Assembly: GCA_012034405.1 (NCBI GenBank)
Contig: JAAVLZ010000002.1
Location: 159,915 to 223,914 of the forward strand
From: Oscillospiraceae bacterium HV4-5-C5C
GTDB lineage: Bacteria > Bacillota > Clostridia > Saccharofermentanales > Fastidiosipilaceae
Direction: 5' to 3'
DNA length: 64,000 nt
Below, in pieces: positions 52,962 to 61,153 of this stretch. Made by a program: the position numbers and the translations under genes. Every line of letters starts with the position of its first letter. Position 1 is the stretch's first letter. The notes under the pieces were generated by a model, which saw only the letters and a program-made list of their open reading frames with translations, searched no databases and was not told where the DNA came from.

Positions 52962-53354
52962 ATGTTGACACGACCTGTAAACGCCTGCCGTAGCGGATAT
53001 AAAGTGCTTTGCATTACGTTATTGGATATGCTTAGATCTCGCGAAGCCGCGAAGCTGCAAGGTGTGTATGAAAAAACGCTGCGTCATTACAGCAAGTATG
53101 CACTACTGATTATCGATGAGTTTTTACTGTTTCCCGTTTCACCACAAGAAGAGATGTACCTTTACGAAGTCATTGATGCACGTTACGGACAAGCTTCTAC
53201 CATTGTTTGTTCCCAGTTAATGCCGGAAGGATGGCACGGCAGTCTTGGTGGGAATCCATTAGCGGAATCAATTCTTGATCGTTTGACTTCGGCTGCATAC
53301 TCGATGTCTCTTGAAGGAAGTGTGTCCATGCGTAAACATTTTAGTCCCATCTGA
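52962..53354 (+). pseudogene. IS21-family istB ATPase gene, 5' end lost
   Basis: 130 codons that match the C-terminal half of the IstB helper ATPase: GYKVLCITLLDML, AKLQGVYEKTLRHYSKYALLIIDEFLL (Walker B), STIVCSQLMPEGWHGSL and AESILDRLTSAAYSMSLEG ending SMRKHF. The P-loop half is missing: the frame begins at the right end of the IS256 relic. The istA transposase gene is also absent. Confidence 0.85.
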
Positions 53355-53399
53355 TGCTTTGCTTATTGCTTTCATAACTCTATCTGAGAGTTGCTCCCA

Positions 53400-53475
53400 A
53401 TGGGGTGGCTCGCAACTGCATATTACTGGCTCTCTCTGCCGGATTACCTGGCTCCTTTTTTCAGATTGGGTGGCT
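53400..53475 (+). repeat. TGGCTC-containing terminal repeats of an IS21 element
   Basis: TGGCTC occurs near 53405, 53429, 53450 and 53466, and again near 53731. Repeated TGGCTC blocks after istB are typical of the ends of one IS21 subgroup. The span 53355-53550 has no gene. Confidence 0.5.
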
Positions 53476-53550
53476 CCGCCACCACGGAACATTCATCAAT
53501 CGGCACCAAAGCGACCTGTTTTCTAAAGTCATCTCCGATCACAGTGAAAA

Positions 53551-53826
53551 AGCAGCACGATTGTGACTACCAATTTGCCCTTTCCCAAGTGGACACAGCT
53601 GTTTGAGTACACGCCCCTGGTGGCTGCTCTCTTCAACCGCCTGACTTTTCGCTCTCATGTTCTCAACATGAACGGAGATTCCTTCCGGCTGAAGTCCACA
53701 AAGAAAGCAATCCAGCTTCTGAGAGCCAGTGGCTCACTTTTTCATCATTGCTATTGCTTCAATATTCACCATCGCGCGACTCACTTTTGGTTGACAACCA
53801 TATCTCATTCATCAGACGACACTTAG
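53551..53826 (+). pseudogene. Second, different istB tail fragment
   Basis: From about 53551 the frame reads SSTIVTTNLPFPKWTQLF, then VAALFNRLTFRSHVLNMNGDSFRLK, which is the C-terminal end of another IstB type (TTNLPF in place of CSQ). Only about 55 codons are family-like; the remainder to the stop at 53826 is read-through sequence. There is no intact start. Confidence 0.75.
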
Positions 53827-54038
53827 CGGGCGTGCAGCAGGATATTCATCTTTTGACGCTTACGTTTATGATGTCAAACTCCAGATAGGGGAACATTAAT
53901 CATGCGCCTTTTCTACCAGAAAGTAAGCCAAGATGCATAAATATGGCCGTTAATCATACTGCTTATCATTTGCGAAAATATAAAAGTATGTATACAATAA
54001 AGCAACAAAATATTATAACGAATGAGAGGGAGATGACT

Positions 54039-55088
54039 ATGAAAGAAAAAATCATTGTAATAACCCTTGCGATAGCTATTCTGATGACTGGCTGCGCAAG
54101 ATCAGCTATGACAGAAGAAACTTCAAACGACGCCAGTTCTGAACTGACTGTCACTGATCATACAAACTCAGAAACAGATAAGAAGTCACATGAAATATCA
54201 GAAACAACAGAATCCAATAAAAACATAACCTTAAAAAAAGATAATAAAACAACCTCAGCAGAAACATCAAAAATTACAAATAAGCAGACGATTCCGGAGA
54301 CCTCGACAAAGCCAGGAGCCGGCAGCACGACAAAGCCAGGCGCCAGCAACACGACAGAGTCAGGAGCCGACGGCACGACAGAGTCAGGAGCCGACGGCAC
54401 AACAGAGTCAGGAGCCGACGGCTCAACAAAGTCAGGAACCGGCAACACAACAAAGGCAAGCTTGAAGGATAAACCCACAACTACCCGGAAGCCGACAGCA
54501 ACCCCGGCACCCACAACTACCCGGAAGCCGACAGCAACCCCGGCACCAACAGCTACTCCGGTACCGACAGCTACTCCGGTACCGACAGCAACTCCGGCAC
54601 CGACGGCAACCCCAGTACCAGAGAGCCAGCCGACCTATGCAGAGAACGCCACGCAGGATCCGGGACCGGATATGGGCAGCAATGCCAGTAGTCCGGTTAA
54701 CCTGACCAGCGAGTATGTGAATGATCTCAGATCCGGTTGGGAAGCAGCTTTTCAGGCTGAAAATGGTTTTAGCCCAACATATGTGACGGATAGCCGGCAA
54801 ACCGAACTGTTCCGGATCATGGCAGAGGCTTGTAACTCAGATATTGCTAAAAGGGGAGAACTGTCCCATGAGGAACTCTATTTTGGATATATCACAAATG
54901 GGTGGACCACCGTCAGGGCTGCAAACGAATCCCTGGGTATCTATCGGCTCATGCACATGGCAGACGGTGTTGAAAACGGTGCTTCACTAGCCAGGCACAT
55001 TGGGATTCCATCAGATGTATCTGAATACACGGTCGCCGTTTTCCAGATCGGAACGTACTACTACGTTGATTTCTGGACCTTTAGATAA
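54039..55088 (+). CDS. Lipoprotein with repeat stalk and possible CAP-like domain
   Basis: 349 residues from ATG 54039 (GAGAGGGAG upstream; ATG 54033 is an alternative). N-terminal signal with lipobox LMTGC, so lipid-anchored outside the membrane. Then a Thr/Lys/Glu-rich stretch, six 8-residue repeats (TESGADGT type), and a Pro/Thr stalk of TRKPTATPAPT and PTATPVPT repeats to about residue 195. The C-terminal 125 residues (EYVNDLRSGW, FRIMAEACNSDIAKRGELSHEE, YTVAVFQIGTYYYVDFW) have the layout of a CAP/SCP-type domain but lack most of its metal-site motif; treat as tentative. Located between the IS relics and the transport operon. Confidence 0.7.
   Translation: MKEKIIVITLAIAILMTGCARSAMTEETSNDASSELTVTDHTNSETDKKSHEISETTESNKNITLKKDNKTTSAETSKITNKQTIPETSTKPGAGSTTKPGASNTTESGADGTTESGADGTTESGADGSTKSGTGNTTKASLKDKPTTTRKPTATPAPTTTRKPTATPAPTATPVPTATPVPTATPAPTATPVPESQPTYAENATQDPGPDMGSNASSPVNLTSEYVNDLRSGWEAAFQAENGFSPTYVTDSRQTELFRIMAEACNSDIAKRGELSHEELYFGYITNGWTTVRAANESLGIYRLMHMADGVENGASLARHIGIPSDVSEYTVAVFQIGTYYYVDFWTFR
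54303..54446 (+). repeat. Six 24-bp tandem repeats in the lipoprotein gene
   Basis: Units begin at 54303, 54327, 54351, 54375, 54399 and 54423. Three central copies (54351-54422) are nearly identical, the type ACGACAGAGTCAGGAGCCGA; each codes for eight residues. Confidence 0.9.
54474..54617 (+). repeat. 36-bp and 18-bp tandem repeats in the lipoprotein stalk
   Basis: Two identical 36-bp units (54474-54509, 54510-54545) are followed by four 18-bp units (54546, 54564, 54582, 54600) that code for PTATPVP/APT. All units are multiples of three. Confidence 0.9.
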
Positions 55089-55258
55089 AGGATACATTCA
55101 TTTCTAAGCTGTGAATTTTACTTCTGGTCCCCTCCAACCTTAAGAATAGCTTAAAAACTACTGCAATATAGCCAGCTATAATAATCGAGTATCACAGAAT
55201 ATTAATACTGACGACTGACCCATCGTAGCAACTTAAGCTAATCCGTAAAGCCCAGGCT

Positions 55259-55283
55259 TTTAGCTGACCACTGACCAGCTAAA
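55259..55283. promoter_or_regulatory. Palindrome, possible operator, before the transport operon
   Basis: TTTAGCTG and CAGCTAAA are exact complements separated by nine bases, ending 24 bp before ATG 55307. CTGACC is repeated within and just upstream (near 55214, 55264 and 55271). A TATAAT lies at 55177-55182 with a poor -35, giving a plausible leader that contains this site. Confidence 0.45.
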
Positions 55284-55306
55284 GTTGATTGACTATAGGG
55301 GGAACT

Positions 55307-57673
55307 ATGAAAAAGTTGAACGCAACCATCAGCCTGATGATAGCCGGCACTATGTTGCTGGCTTCCTGCTCCGCCACAAATGATCAGTCAAACACGCCGG
55401 CTGATCTGATAAAAGGCGCTTATGTTCAGAATCTGATTAATCTGCCACAAGTTGATGGGGAAGTAATTAGCAGCTATCATGTTTCGCCAGAAGGTCAGCT
55501 GGTAGCTTACGATTATCAGCTCAAGCATACTTACACCAGTACAGATGATGGCGCTAACTGGACACAGTCAGACGGCCCCATCAAAGCCCTCACTGACAGC
55601 CAGTATGTTAATCAGCTGGCCCCGGATACTAAAGGCGGCCTGTATCTGGTCATGCAGGATATTAATTATGAGGATGGGCAATCTAATATCAGCCTGATGT
55701 ATGCCGATTCCGCTGGTGAAACCAGTCCGGTAGACATACCGGAGCTGAATCAGGCTTTGAGTCATGGCAGCGACACCTATATCAATCGGATTGCCTCGCT
55801 CAGTGCGGATCGCCTGCTCCTGTCCTATAGCTATTCAGCTGCAGTCGGGACAGAGGATCAGTCGACTGCGGCGTCCGGAGCTTCCGTTAGTTACTCAGAT
55901 GGTGATGTCAACTACTATGATTTAACCGCGGTCTTTGATCCGGGCACAGGTCAAAAGATCTATGAGCTGACTGATTTTGGCGGGACCTTTGCGGTCAATG
56001 CGTCGCACCTGTTCAGTTATGACTATGAAAATGGCCTGAAGGCATCAGATCTGCAAACCGGCCAGGAGGATACCACCGTCAGCTATGCCTTCCCGGGGGA
56101 TGGCGGCGCCAATTGTATGGCGGCAACGGACGATGGTATGATCTTTGCTCTGGTTGATAAAGATATTTACAAACTGCTGCCGGATGGCAGCAATGAGCTG
56201 CTCTTGTCCGGTGACGGCTACAGCTTTGGCCGCCAGACAGCCTATGTTGATAGCCTGAGTCTGTTACCCGATAGCAGTTTATTGATGACGTATAGCAGCG
56301 GTATCATCGACCCAAATGACAATGGAACCCGCCTGCTGCAGTTAATGTATGACGCTGAGGCCAGCATAGACCCGGCCAAAGCACTGAAAATCTGGGGCCT
56401 GAATGATAATGAGACCGTAAGGGACGCAGTTATTGATTATCGGCGGGAGCATCCGGACAGTGAGGTGAGCTTTGACGTGGCGCTGAACTGGGATGGCAGT
56501 GTGACCCAGGAGGACGCGGTCAAGACGCTGAACAACCTGATCCTGACCGGTGATGGGCCGGATGTGCTGTTGCTCGATGGCCTGACGGTTCAAAATTACG
56601 CGGAGCGCGGCCTGTTGCTGGATTTGTCTGAAAAACTTGACCTTACAGACCTGCTGTCGCCGGTGGCTGCTGCCAGTCAAAGTGGCAAGGCAGTGTATTG
56701 GGTGCCTGCACGCTTTAAAACCCCGATCATCGCCGCGCTCAGTCAGACGGATCTGGATCTGGTTACAGATTCCGCCAGTCTGCTGGAGCAGGTTCAGGCT
56801 GCGCCAGCGGCAACTGGCATTGATTATGAAACCTCGGATGACCCATTTGCTTCGCTGAGTTGGGAAGAGCGCGCCGCCTTGGGTTTCGCTGATTTTGATG
56901 AATTGTTCAGCTTTATCTGGAATACCAGCGCGCCCCAGCTTTTGACGGATCAGGGTCTGGATGAGTCTGTGCTGCAACAGATGCTGACCGCTTTCAAGAC
57001 GATCAACGACCGCTGCGGAGACATGACCAAAGAAGACTATCAGGGTTATGCTCTGGGCTATGGCGGCAGCTTTTCTACGCAGACCATCACTGGTTCAGCC
57101 GCGGCTTTGATGACGCAACGTACCCGCTACGCGTTGACTTTACTGGACAGCATTGCGGCGTTTGAGGGCTTGAGCACGCAGGCTGAACCGGTGTACAAGC
57201 TCTATCCGGGGATTGCTCAGGGTACCTGGCTGCCGGTGGGCGTGGTGGGCATCAGCGCCGCGTCCAAGGTGCAGGATCTGGCGCTGGATCTGGTTAAAGC
57301 CCTGCTGTCCGCAGAGGTACAGGCTGGCTTCACTGAGGGCATCCCGGTTACACAGCAGGGGGTAGCCGGTCAGGTCAGTACCATAGATCAGTACTATAAA
57401 AAGCAATACAACGATATTCTGACTTACCTGAATGAACACCCGGATGAGCAGACACCAGATGTGCAGACTTATCTGGATCAGCTGCCTCAGGGCTTCAGCT
57501 ATGATATTGCGCCGTTGCTGGACGCAATGCAGCAGCCACTGTTCTCAGATCAGGTGGTTTATGACAAGGTGGAGAGCGTAGCCCGGGCTTTTTGCCAGGG
57601 GCAGCAAAGCCTGCAGGCTGCATCCACTCAGCTGCAGCAGGATCTGCGTAGTTATCTGGCTGAACAGGAGTAA
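55307..57673 (+). CDS. Lipoprotein joining a beta-propeller-like domain to an ABC solute-binding domain
   Basis: 788 residues from ATG 55307 (GGGGGAA upstream; the frame opens at 55289). Signal with lipobox LLASC, so attached outside the membrane. Residues about 40-355 are beta-rich with an Asp-box-like STDDGANW and propeller-like repeats. From about 358 (LKIWGLNDNETVRDAVIDYRREHPDSEV) it becomes a family 1-type extracellular solute-binding protein: GDGPDVLLLDGLTVQNYAERGLLLDLS, ALMTQRTRYAL, WLPVGVVGISAASKV. Normal binding proteins of this class are about 430 residues. It is first in a five-gene operon and directly precedes the two permeases. Confidence 0.82.
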   Translation: MKKLNATISLMIAGTMLLASCSATNDQSNTPADLIKGAYVQNLINLPQVDGEVISSYHVSPEGQLVAYDYQLKHTYTSTDDGANWTQSDGPIKALTDSQYVNQLAPDTKGGLYLVMQDINYEDGQSNISLMYADSAGETSPVDIPELNQALSHGSDTYINRIASLSADRLLLSYSYSAAVGTEDQSTAASGASVSYSDGDVNYYDLTAVFDPGTGQKIYELTDFGGTFAVNASHLFSYDYENGLKASDLQTGQEDTTVSYAFPGDGGANCMAATDDGMIFALVDKDIYKLLPDGSNELLLSGDGYSFGRQTAYVDSLSLLPDSSLLMTYSSGIIDPNDNGTRLLQLMYDAEASIDPAKALKIWGLNDNETVRDAVIDYRREHPDSEVSFDVALNWDGSVTQEDAVKTLNNLILTGDGPDVLLLDGLTVQNYAERGLLLDLSEKLDLTDLLSPVAAASQSGKAVYWVPARFKTPIIAALSQTDLDLVTDSASLLEQVQAAPAATGIDYETSDDPFASLSWEERAALGFADFDELFSFIWNTSAPQLLTDQGLDESVLQQMLTAFKTINDRCGDMTKEDYQGYALGYGGSFSTQTITGSAAALMTQRTRYALTLLDSIAAFEGLSTQAEPVYKLYPGIAQGTWLPVGVVGISAASKVQDLALDLVKALLSAEVQAGFTEGIPVTQQGVAGQVSTIDQYYKKQYNDILTYLNEHPDEQTPDVQTYLDQLPQGFSYDIAPLLDAMQQPLFSDQVVYDKVESVARAFCQGQQSLQAASTQLQQDLRSYLAEQE

Positions 57674-57678
57674 AGCAG

Positions 57679-58566
57679 ATGGTCAGCCGGCTGCGACAAA
57701 AGCTTGGCCTGAACAGCAGACTGGCCCGGCGTGAAGCCGGGGCGGCCCTGTTGTTTCTGCTGCCCAGCCTTCTTGGGATTGGTGCGTTTTTTCTGCTGCC
57801 GTTTTTAGATACGATCAGACGCAGCTTTTATGATGTACTGGGCCAGCGGTTTGTGGGGGTGGCCAGTTACCAATCGGTGCTGCAAAATCAGGCGTTTCAA
57901 CTGGCCTCAATCAACACCGCGCGATTTATTACCATCTGTATTCCCTTGCTGCTGGCTTTAAGCATGCTGCTGGCGCTGCTGGTGCGGGCGGTCAAACCGG
58001 CTGGACGGACGCACAAAACCCTTTTTTTATTGCCTATGGCTGTGCCGGTAGCCAGCCTGGTATTGCTGTGGCAGGCGCTCTTTTCTGACCGCGGTCTGGT
58101 CAATGGCTTTTTGGCCAGGCGGGGACAGCAGCCCGTTAGCTTTATGGAGAGCTCCGCTGCCTTTTGGGTGCTGATTGTAACTTATTTGTGGAAGAACAGC
58201 GGCTATGACATGATCCTCTGGCTGGCCGGACTGGATGGGATATCCGATAGCCTGTATGATGCGGCGCATGTGGACGGCGCGGGCTGGCTGCAGACTTTCA
58301 GATTTATTACGCTGCCTAGTCTGGCACCAACTGTCGGGCTGGTAGCGATCCTGTCTCTGCTGAGCAGCTTTAATGTGTTCAGGGAGGCCTATCTGGTGGC
58401 AGGATCCTACCCTCATGACAGTATCTATCAGCTGCAGCATCTTTTTAATAACTGGTTTGTGAAGCTGGAAATCAGCCGGCTGTGCGCTGCCGCGGTCTTG
58501 CTGGCACTGGTGCTGCTGATCTTTATCCTCCTGCTGCTGCGGCTGTTCAGAGACAGGACGGAATAA
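57679..58566 (+). CDS. Sugar-type ABC transporter permease, MalF/UgpA class
   Basis: 295 residues, six helices. The EAA loop is DAAHVDGAGWLQTFRFITLPSLAP (about 195-218), the site that contacts the ATPase. N-terminal LLFLLPSLLGIGAFFLLPFLDTIRRSFYD is typical of the UgpA/MalF group. The gene starts 5 bp after the binding-protein gene and ends 1 bp before the second permease gene. Substrate is probably a carbohydrate, by family. Confidence 0.92.
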   Translation: MVSRLRQKLGLNSRLARREAGAALLFLLPSLLGIGAFFLLPFLDTIRRSFYDVLGQRFVGVASYQSVLQNQAFQLASINTARFITICIPLLLALSMLLALLVRAVKPAGRTHKTLFLLPMAVPVASLVLLWQALFSDRGLVNGFLARRGQQPVSFMESSAAFWVLIVTYLWKNSGYDMILWLAGLDGISDSLYDAAHVDGAGWLQTFRFITLPSLAPTVGLVAILSLLSSFNVFREAYLVAGSYPHDSIYQLQHLFNNWFVKLEISRLCAAAVLLALVLLIFILLLLRLFRDRTE

Positions 58567-58567
58567 T

Positions 58568-59527
58568 ATGGGACGACGTAAACTTTCAGCCTGGCCTGGA
58601 GCCAGCCGGCAGCTGAACGGCCTGAAACACGGTCTGCTGTTGCTGATTCTGACGATCCTGACGATCCCGGTGGTAGCGGTGCTGTGGTTTATGCTTACCG
58701 GGGTACTCATGCCGTTGGATGAACTCAAGGTTACTTTAGCTCCAGCACTGTCCGGGTCAGCAACGGCCGCAGTTACCACGGCCAGTGCCAGTCAGTCAGG
58801 CGCCGCTGCAGTATCAGATCTGGCCACAGGCTATGCCATCTGGCCGCTGCTGCCCTCCTGGCCTACCTTGCAGCCGCTGACGGAGCTGCTGCTGGATACG
58901 CCTGCTTTTTTTGTCATGTTTTGGAACAGCTTCAAAATTGTCCTGCCAGCGCTGCTGGGGCAGTTTCTATTTGGCGCGCCGGCTGCCTGGGCACTGTCGC
59001 GTTTCCGCTTTCCCGGCCGTAAATTGCTGCTGGGTATCTATATTGTTCTGATGCTCATGCCGTTTCAGGTTACCATGGTACCTAACTACCTGGTGGCCAG
59101 GCAATTGGGCATAGTGGATACCATTTGGGCTGTTGCGCTGCCTTTTGCGTTTTCTGCCTATCCGGTTTTTATTATGAGCAAGAGCTTTGATGCCGTACCA
59201 CATGCCATGCTTGAGGCCGCGTCTATTGATGGGGCCGGCTATTGGCAAACCTTTGTCCGGGTGGGCTTGCCGCTGGGGGTACCAGGTATTGTATCCGCGC
59301 TGGTGCTGGGCTTTTTGGAATGCTGGAACGCGATTGAACAGCCGCTGGTTTTTCTTAAGGATAGCCGCAACTGGCCCTTATCCTTGTTTTTACCGCAGAT
59401 CACAGCCAGCCGGCTGGGACTGGCTATGTCGGCTTCGCTGATCATGCTGGCACCGGCAGTGTTGATTTTCTTTTTTGGACAAAAATATCTGGAGCTGGGG
59501 ATTCAGGCTACCGGTGTAAAAGAGTAG
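58568..59527 (+). CDS. Sugar-type ABC transporter permease, MalG/UgpE class
   Basis: 319 residues. EAA loop MLEAASIDGAGYWQTFVRVGLPLGVPG; NSFKIVLPALLGQFLFGAPAAWALSRFRFPGR and LMPFQVTMVPNYLV are the usual MalG landmarks. Between helix 1 and helix 2 there is an unusually long outside loop (about residues 50-110) with an Ala/Ser/Thr-rich stretch, longer than in typical members. Pairs with the MalF-type gene directly upstream. No ATPase gene of the MsmK type is present in the window, so a shared one would be needed. Confidence 0.92.
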   Translation: MGRRKLSAWPGASRQLNGLKHGLLLLILTILTIPVVAVLWFMLTGVLMPLDELKVTLAPALSGSATAAVTTASASQSGAAAVSDLATGYAIWPLLPSWPTLQPLTELLLDTPAFFVMFWNSFKIVLPALLGQFLFGAPAAWALSRFRFPGRKLLLGIYIVLMLMPFQVTMVPNYLVARQLGIVDTIWAVALPFAFSAYPVFIMSKSFDAVPHAMLEAASIDGAGYWQTFVRVGLPLGVPGIVSALVLGFLECWNAIEQPLVFLKDSRNWPLSLFLPQITASRLGLAMSASLIMLAPAVLIFFFGQKYLELGIQATGVKE

Positions 59528-59551
59528 GGCAGATGGAGAAGGAGAAGGTAT

Positions 59552-61153
59552 ATGAGCGCAAACAGCCGGAATTTTTGGGAGCAGGAGCCTGAGCCGGATC
59601 GTAACTGGGCCGATCGGCGGCCGGGTCCGCTGCGCAGGGGGTGGGATTGGCTGAGTCAGCGGTGGTCGGGATCTGGCCGTGGCAACCGTGGCCGTATCCG
59701 GCAATCTGCTGAGCTTGATCCGGAACGGCTGAAGCAGCGACGGGCCGGGCTGAATATCCTGCGCTTCTTCATCCTGATGTTGATCCTGACCCTCATAGCC
59801 AGGGGGACCGCTGGCGCGACTATGGCGCGCGTGACCCTGGACTCCCCGGTAGCGGCCAAACTGTCTCAATCAATTGTGGTCAGTGGCTCTGTGCAGGCTG
59901 GTGCGTCCCATGGGATCAAGGCGCAGGCGGCAGGGTTGAAGATCCGGGAGGTTCTGGCTCTGACCGGGCAGTCTGTTCAGGCCGGAGACTCGCTGCTGCG
60001 TTATGACGTGGATCCGCTGGAAGAAAAAGTAGCGGGCTTGCAGCTGGATCTGGCAGATCTGGAGCTGGAATTGGCCAAACTACAGGAGCCGGTAACAGCC
60101 GATGACAGCGGCGTGCGCAATGCGGAAACCGCTTTGGAGCGGGTGCAGGAAGACTATGATAAGCAGGCAGCTGTGGTCACGGAAGCCCAGGATGAACGCT
60201 GGCGGAAACAGGTGGCCCTGGACAAAGCCAAGGCGACTCTGGCCGCGGCCGCACCCGAAGAACAGCCGGTCCTTCAGTATGATGTGGATCAGGCACAACA
60301 GGCCTGGGATGCGGCTGATGAGGCGCTGAAAGCAGCCAATGAGGCGCTTTCGGCGCAGGAGCGCTCCCTGGCGGATGCCAGAACTGCGTTGTCTGATGCT
60401 CAGACCGCGCTGGAAAAAAGTCAGCAGGAAGCGGCAGACCAGGCAGCGGCCAATCAGCTGGCCTATGAGCGTAAGGATCTGGATCGCCTGAGTAAACAGA
60501 CTGAGCTGGACCAGCTGCAAGCGGTGCTGGACACGGATGGTGTGGTGACCGCGGACCAGGCAGGCACAGTTCTGTCGCTGGCGGAAGCCGGGACAGAGAC
60601 GACGGAAGAACAGGTGGTCTGCCTGCTGACGGACGCGACTGGCGGTTACCGGGCGGTGGCCACCCTGGCGCGGTCGGTGACCCAGAAACTCAAGGTGGGC
60701 GACCGCTGCTTGATTTCTGCCGGCTCCAGTTATGATTATTATGGTGCGGAGGAGCAGCAGGGCAAGATTGTTTATCTGTCGCGGCCGGATGATTCGGATC
60801 AGGTGGAAGTGCGCATCAGCCTGCCGGAGGGCGATTGGCAGCAGGATCAAAGTGTGGATCTGAAAATTGTAAGGGAGGAACGGGAATACCCGGTCTGTGT
60901 GCCGCTGGGCGCACTGCATAATGATAATAACGGCGACTTTGTGCTGATGCTGCAGGAAAGCACCTCTGTACTGGGTACGCAGAATACTGCAGTCCGGGTA
61001 CCGGTCAAGGTTAAAGCTAAAAATACGGAGCTGGCCGCGGTAGAAGGCAGCCTCAGTACCTGGGACAGCATTATTGTGTCATCGACCAAACCGGTGGCTG
61101 AAGGCGACCGGGTCAGATTAGCGGAAGTGTCAAGCGATGACAGCACTGACTAA
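59552..61153 (+). CDS. HlyD/RND-type membrane-fusion adaptor protein
   Basis: 533 residues. A polar, Arg-rich cytoplasmic N-terminus of about 65 residues, one membrane helix (about 68-92, LNILRFFILMLILTLIARG), then the adaptor core: a lipoyl-like half motif SIVVSGSVQAGASHGIKAQAAGLKIREVLALTGQSVQAGDSLLRYD, a long coiled coil (about 150-315, Ala/Glu/Gln-rich), the second lipoyl half (GVVTADQAGTVLSLAEAG) and a beta-barrel to the end. Such adaptors in Gram-positives normally serve MacB-like exporters. GAGAAGGAGAAGG precedes ATG 59552, 24 bp after the MalG-type gene; it overlaps the next gene by 17 bp. Confidence 0.88.
   Translation: MSANSRNFWEQEPEPDRNWADRRPGPLRRGWDWLSQRWSGSGRGNRGRIRQSAELDPERLKQRRAGLNILRFFILMLILTLIARGTAGATMARVTLDSPVAAKLSQSIVVSGSVQAGASHGIKAQAAGLKIREVLALTGQSVQAGDSLLRYDVDPLEEKVAGLQLDLADLELELAKLQEPVTADDSGVRNAETALERVQEDYDKQAAVVTEAQDERWRKQVALDKAKATLAAAAPEEQPVLQYDVDQAQQAWDAADEALKAANEALSAQERSLADARTALSDAQTALEKSQQEAADQAAANQLAYERKDLDRLSKQTELDQLQAVLDTDGVVTADQAGTVLSLAEAGTETTEEQVVCLLTDATGGYRAVATLARSVTQKLKVGDRCLISAGSSYDYYGAEEQQGKIVYLSRPDDSDQVEVRISLPEGDWQQDQSVDLKIVREEREYPVCVPLGALHNDNNGDFVLMLQESTSVLGTQNTAVRVPVKVKAKNTELAAVEGSLSTWDSIIVSSTKPVAEGDRVRLAEVSSDDSTD

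Noticed and set aside
53853..53872. TTGACG and TATGAT upstream of the repeat lipoprotein
   Set aside because: Only 8 bp apart, so not a usable promoter.
54303..54617. Regular repeats considered as a CRISPR array
   Set aside because: Units are directly adjacent with no unique spacers and lie in frame within a coding region.
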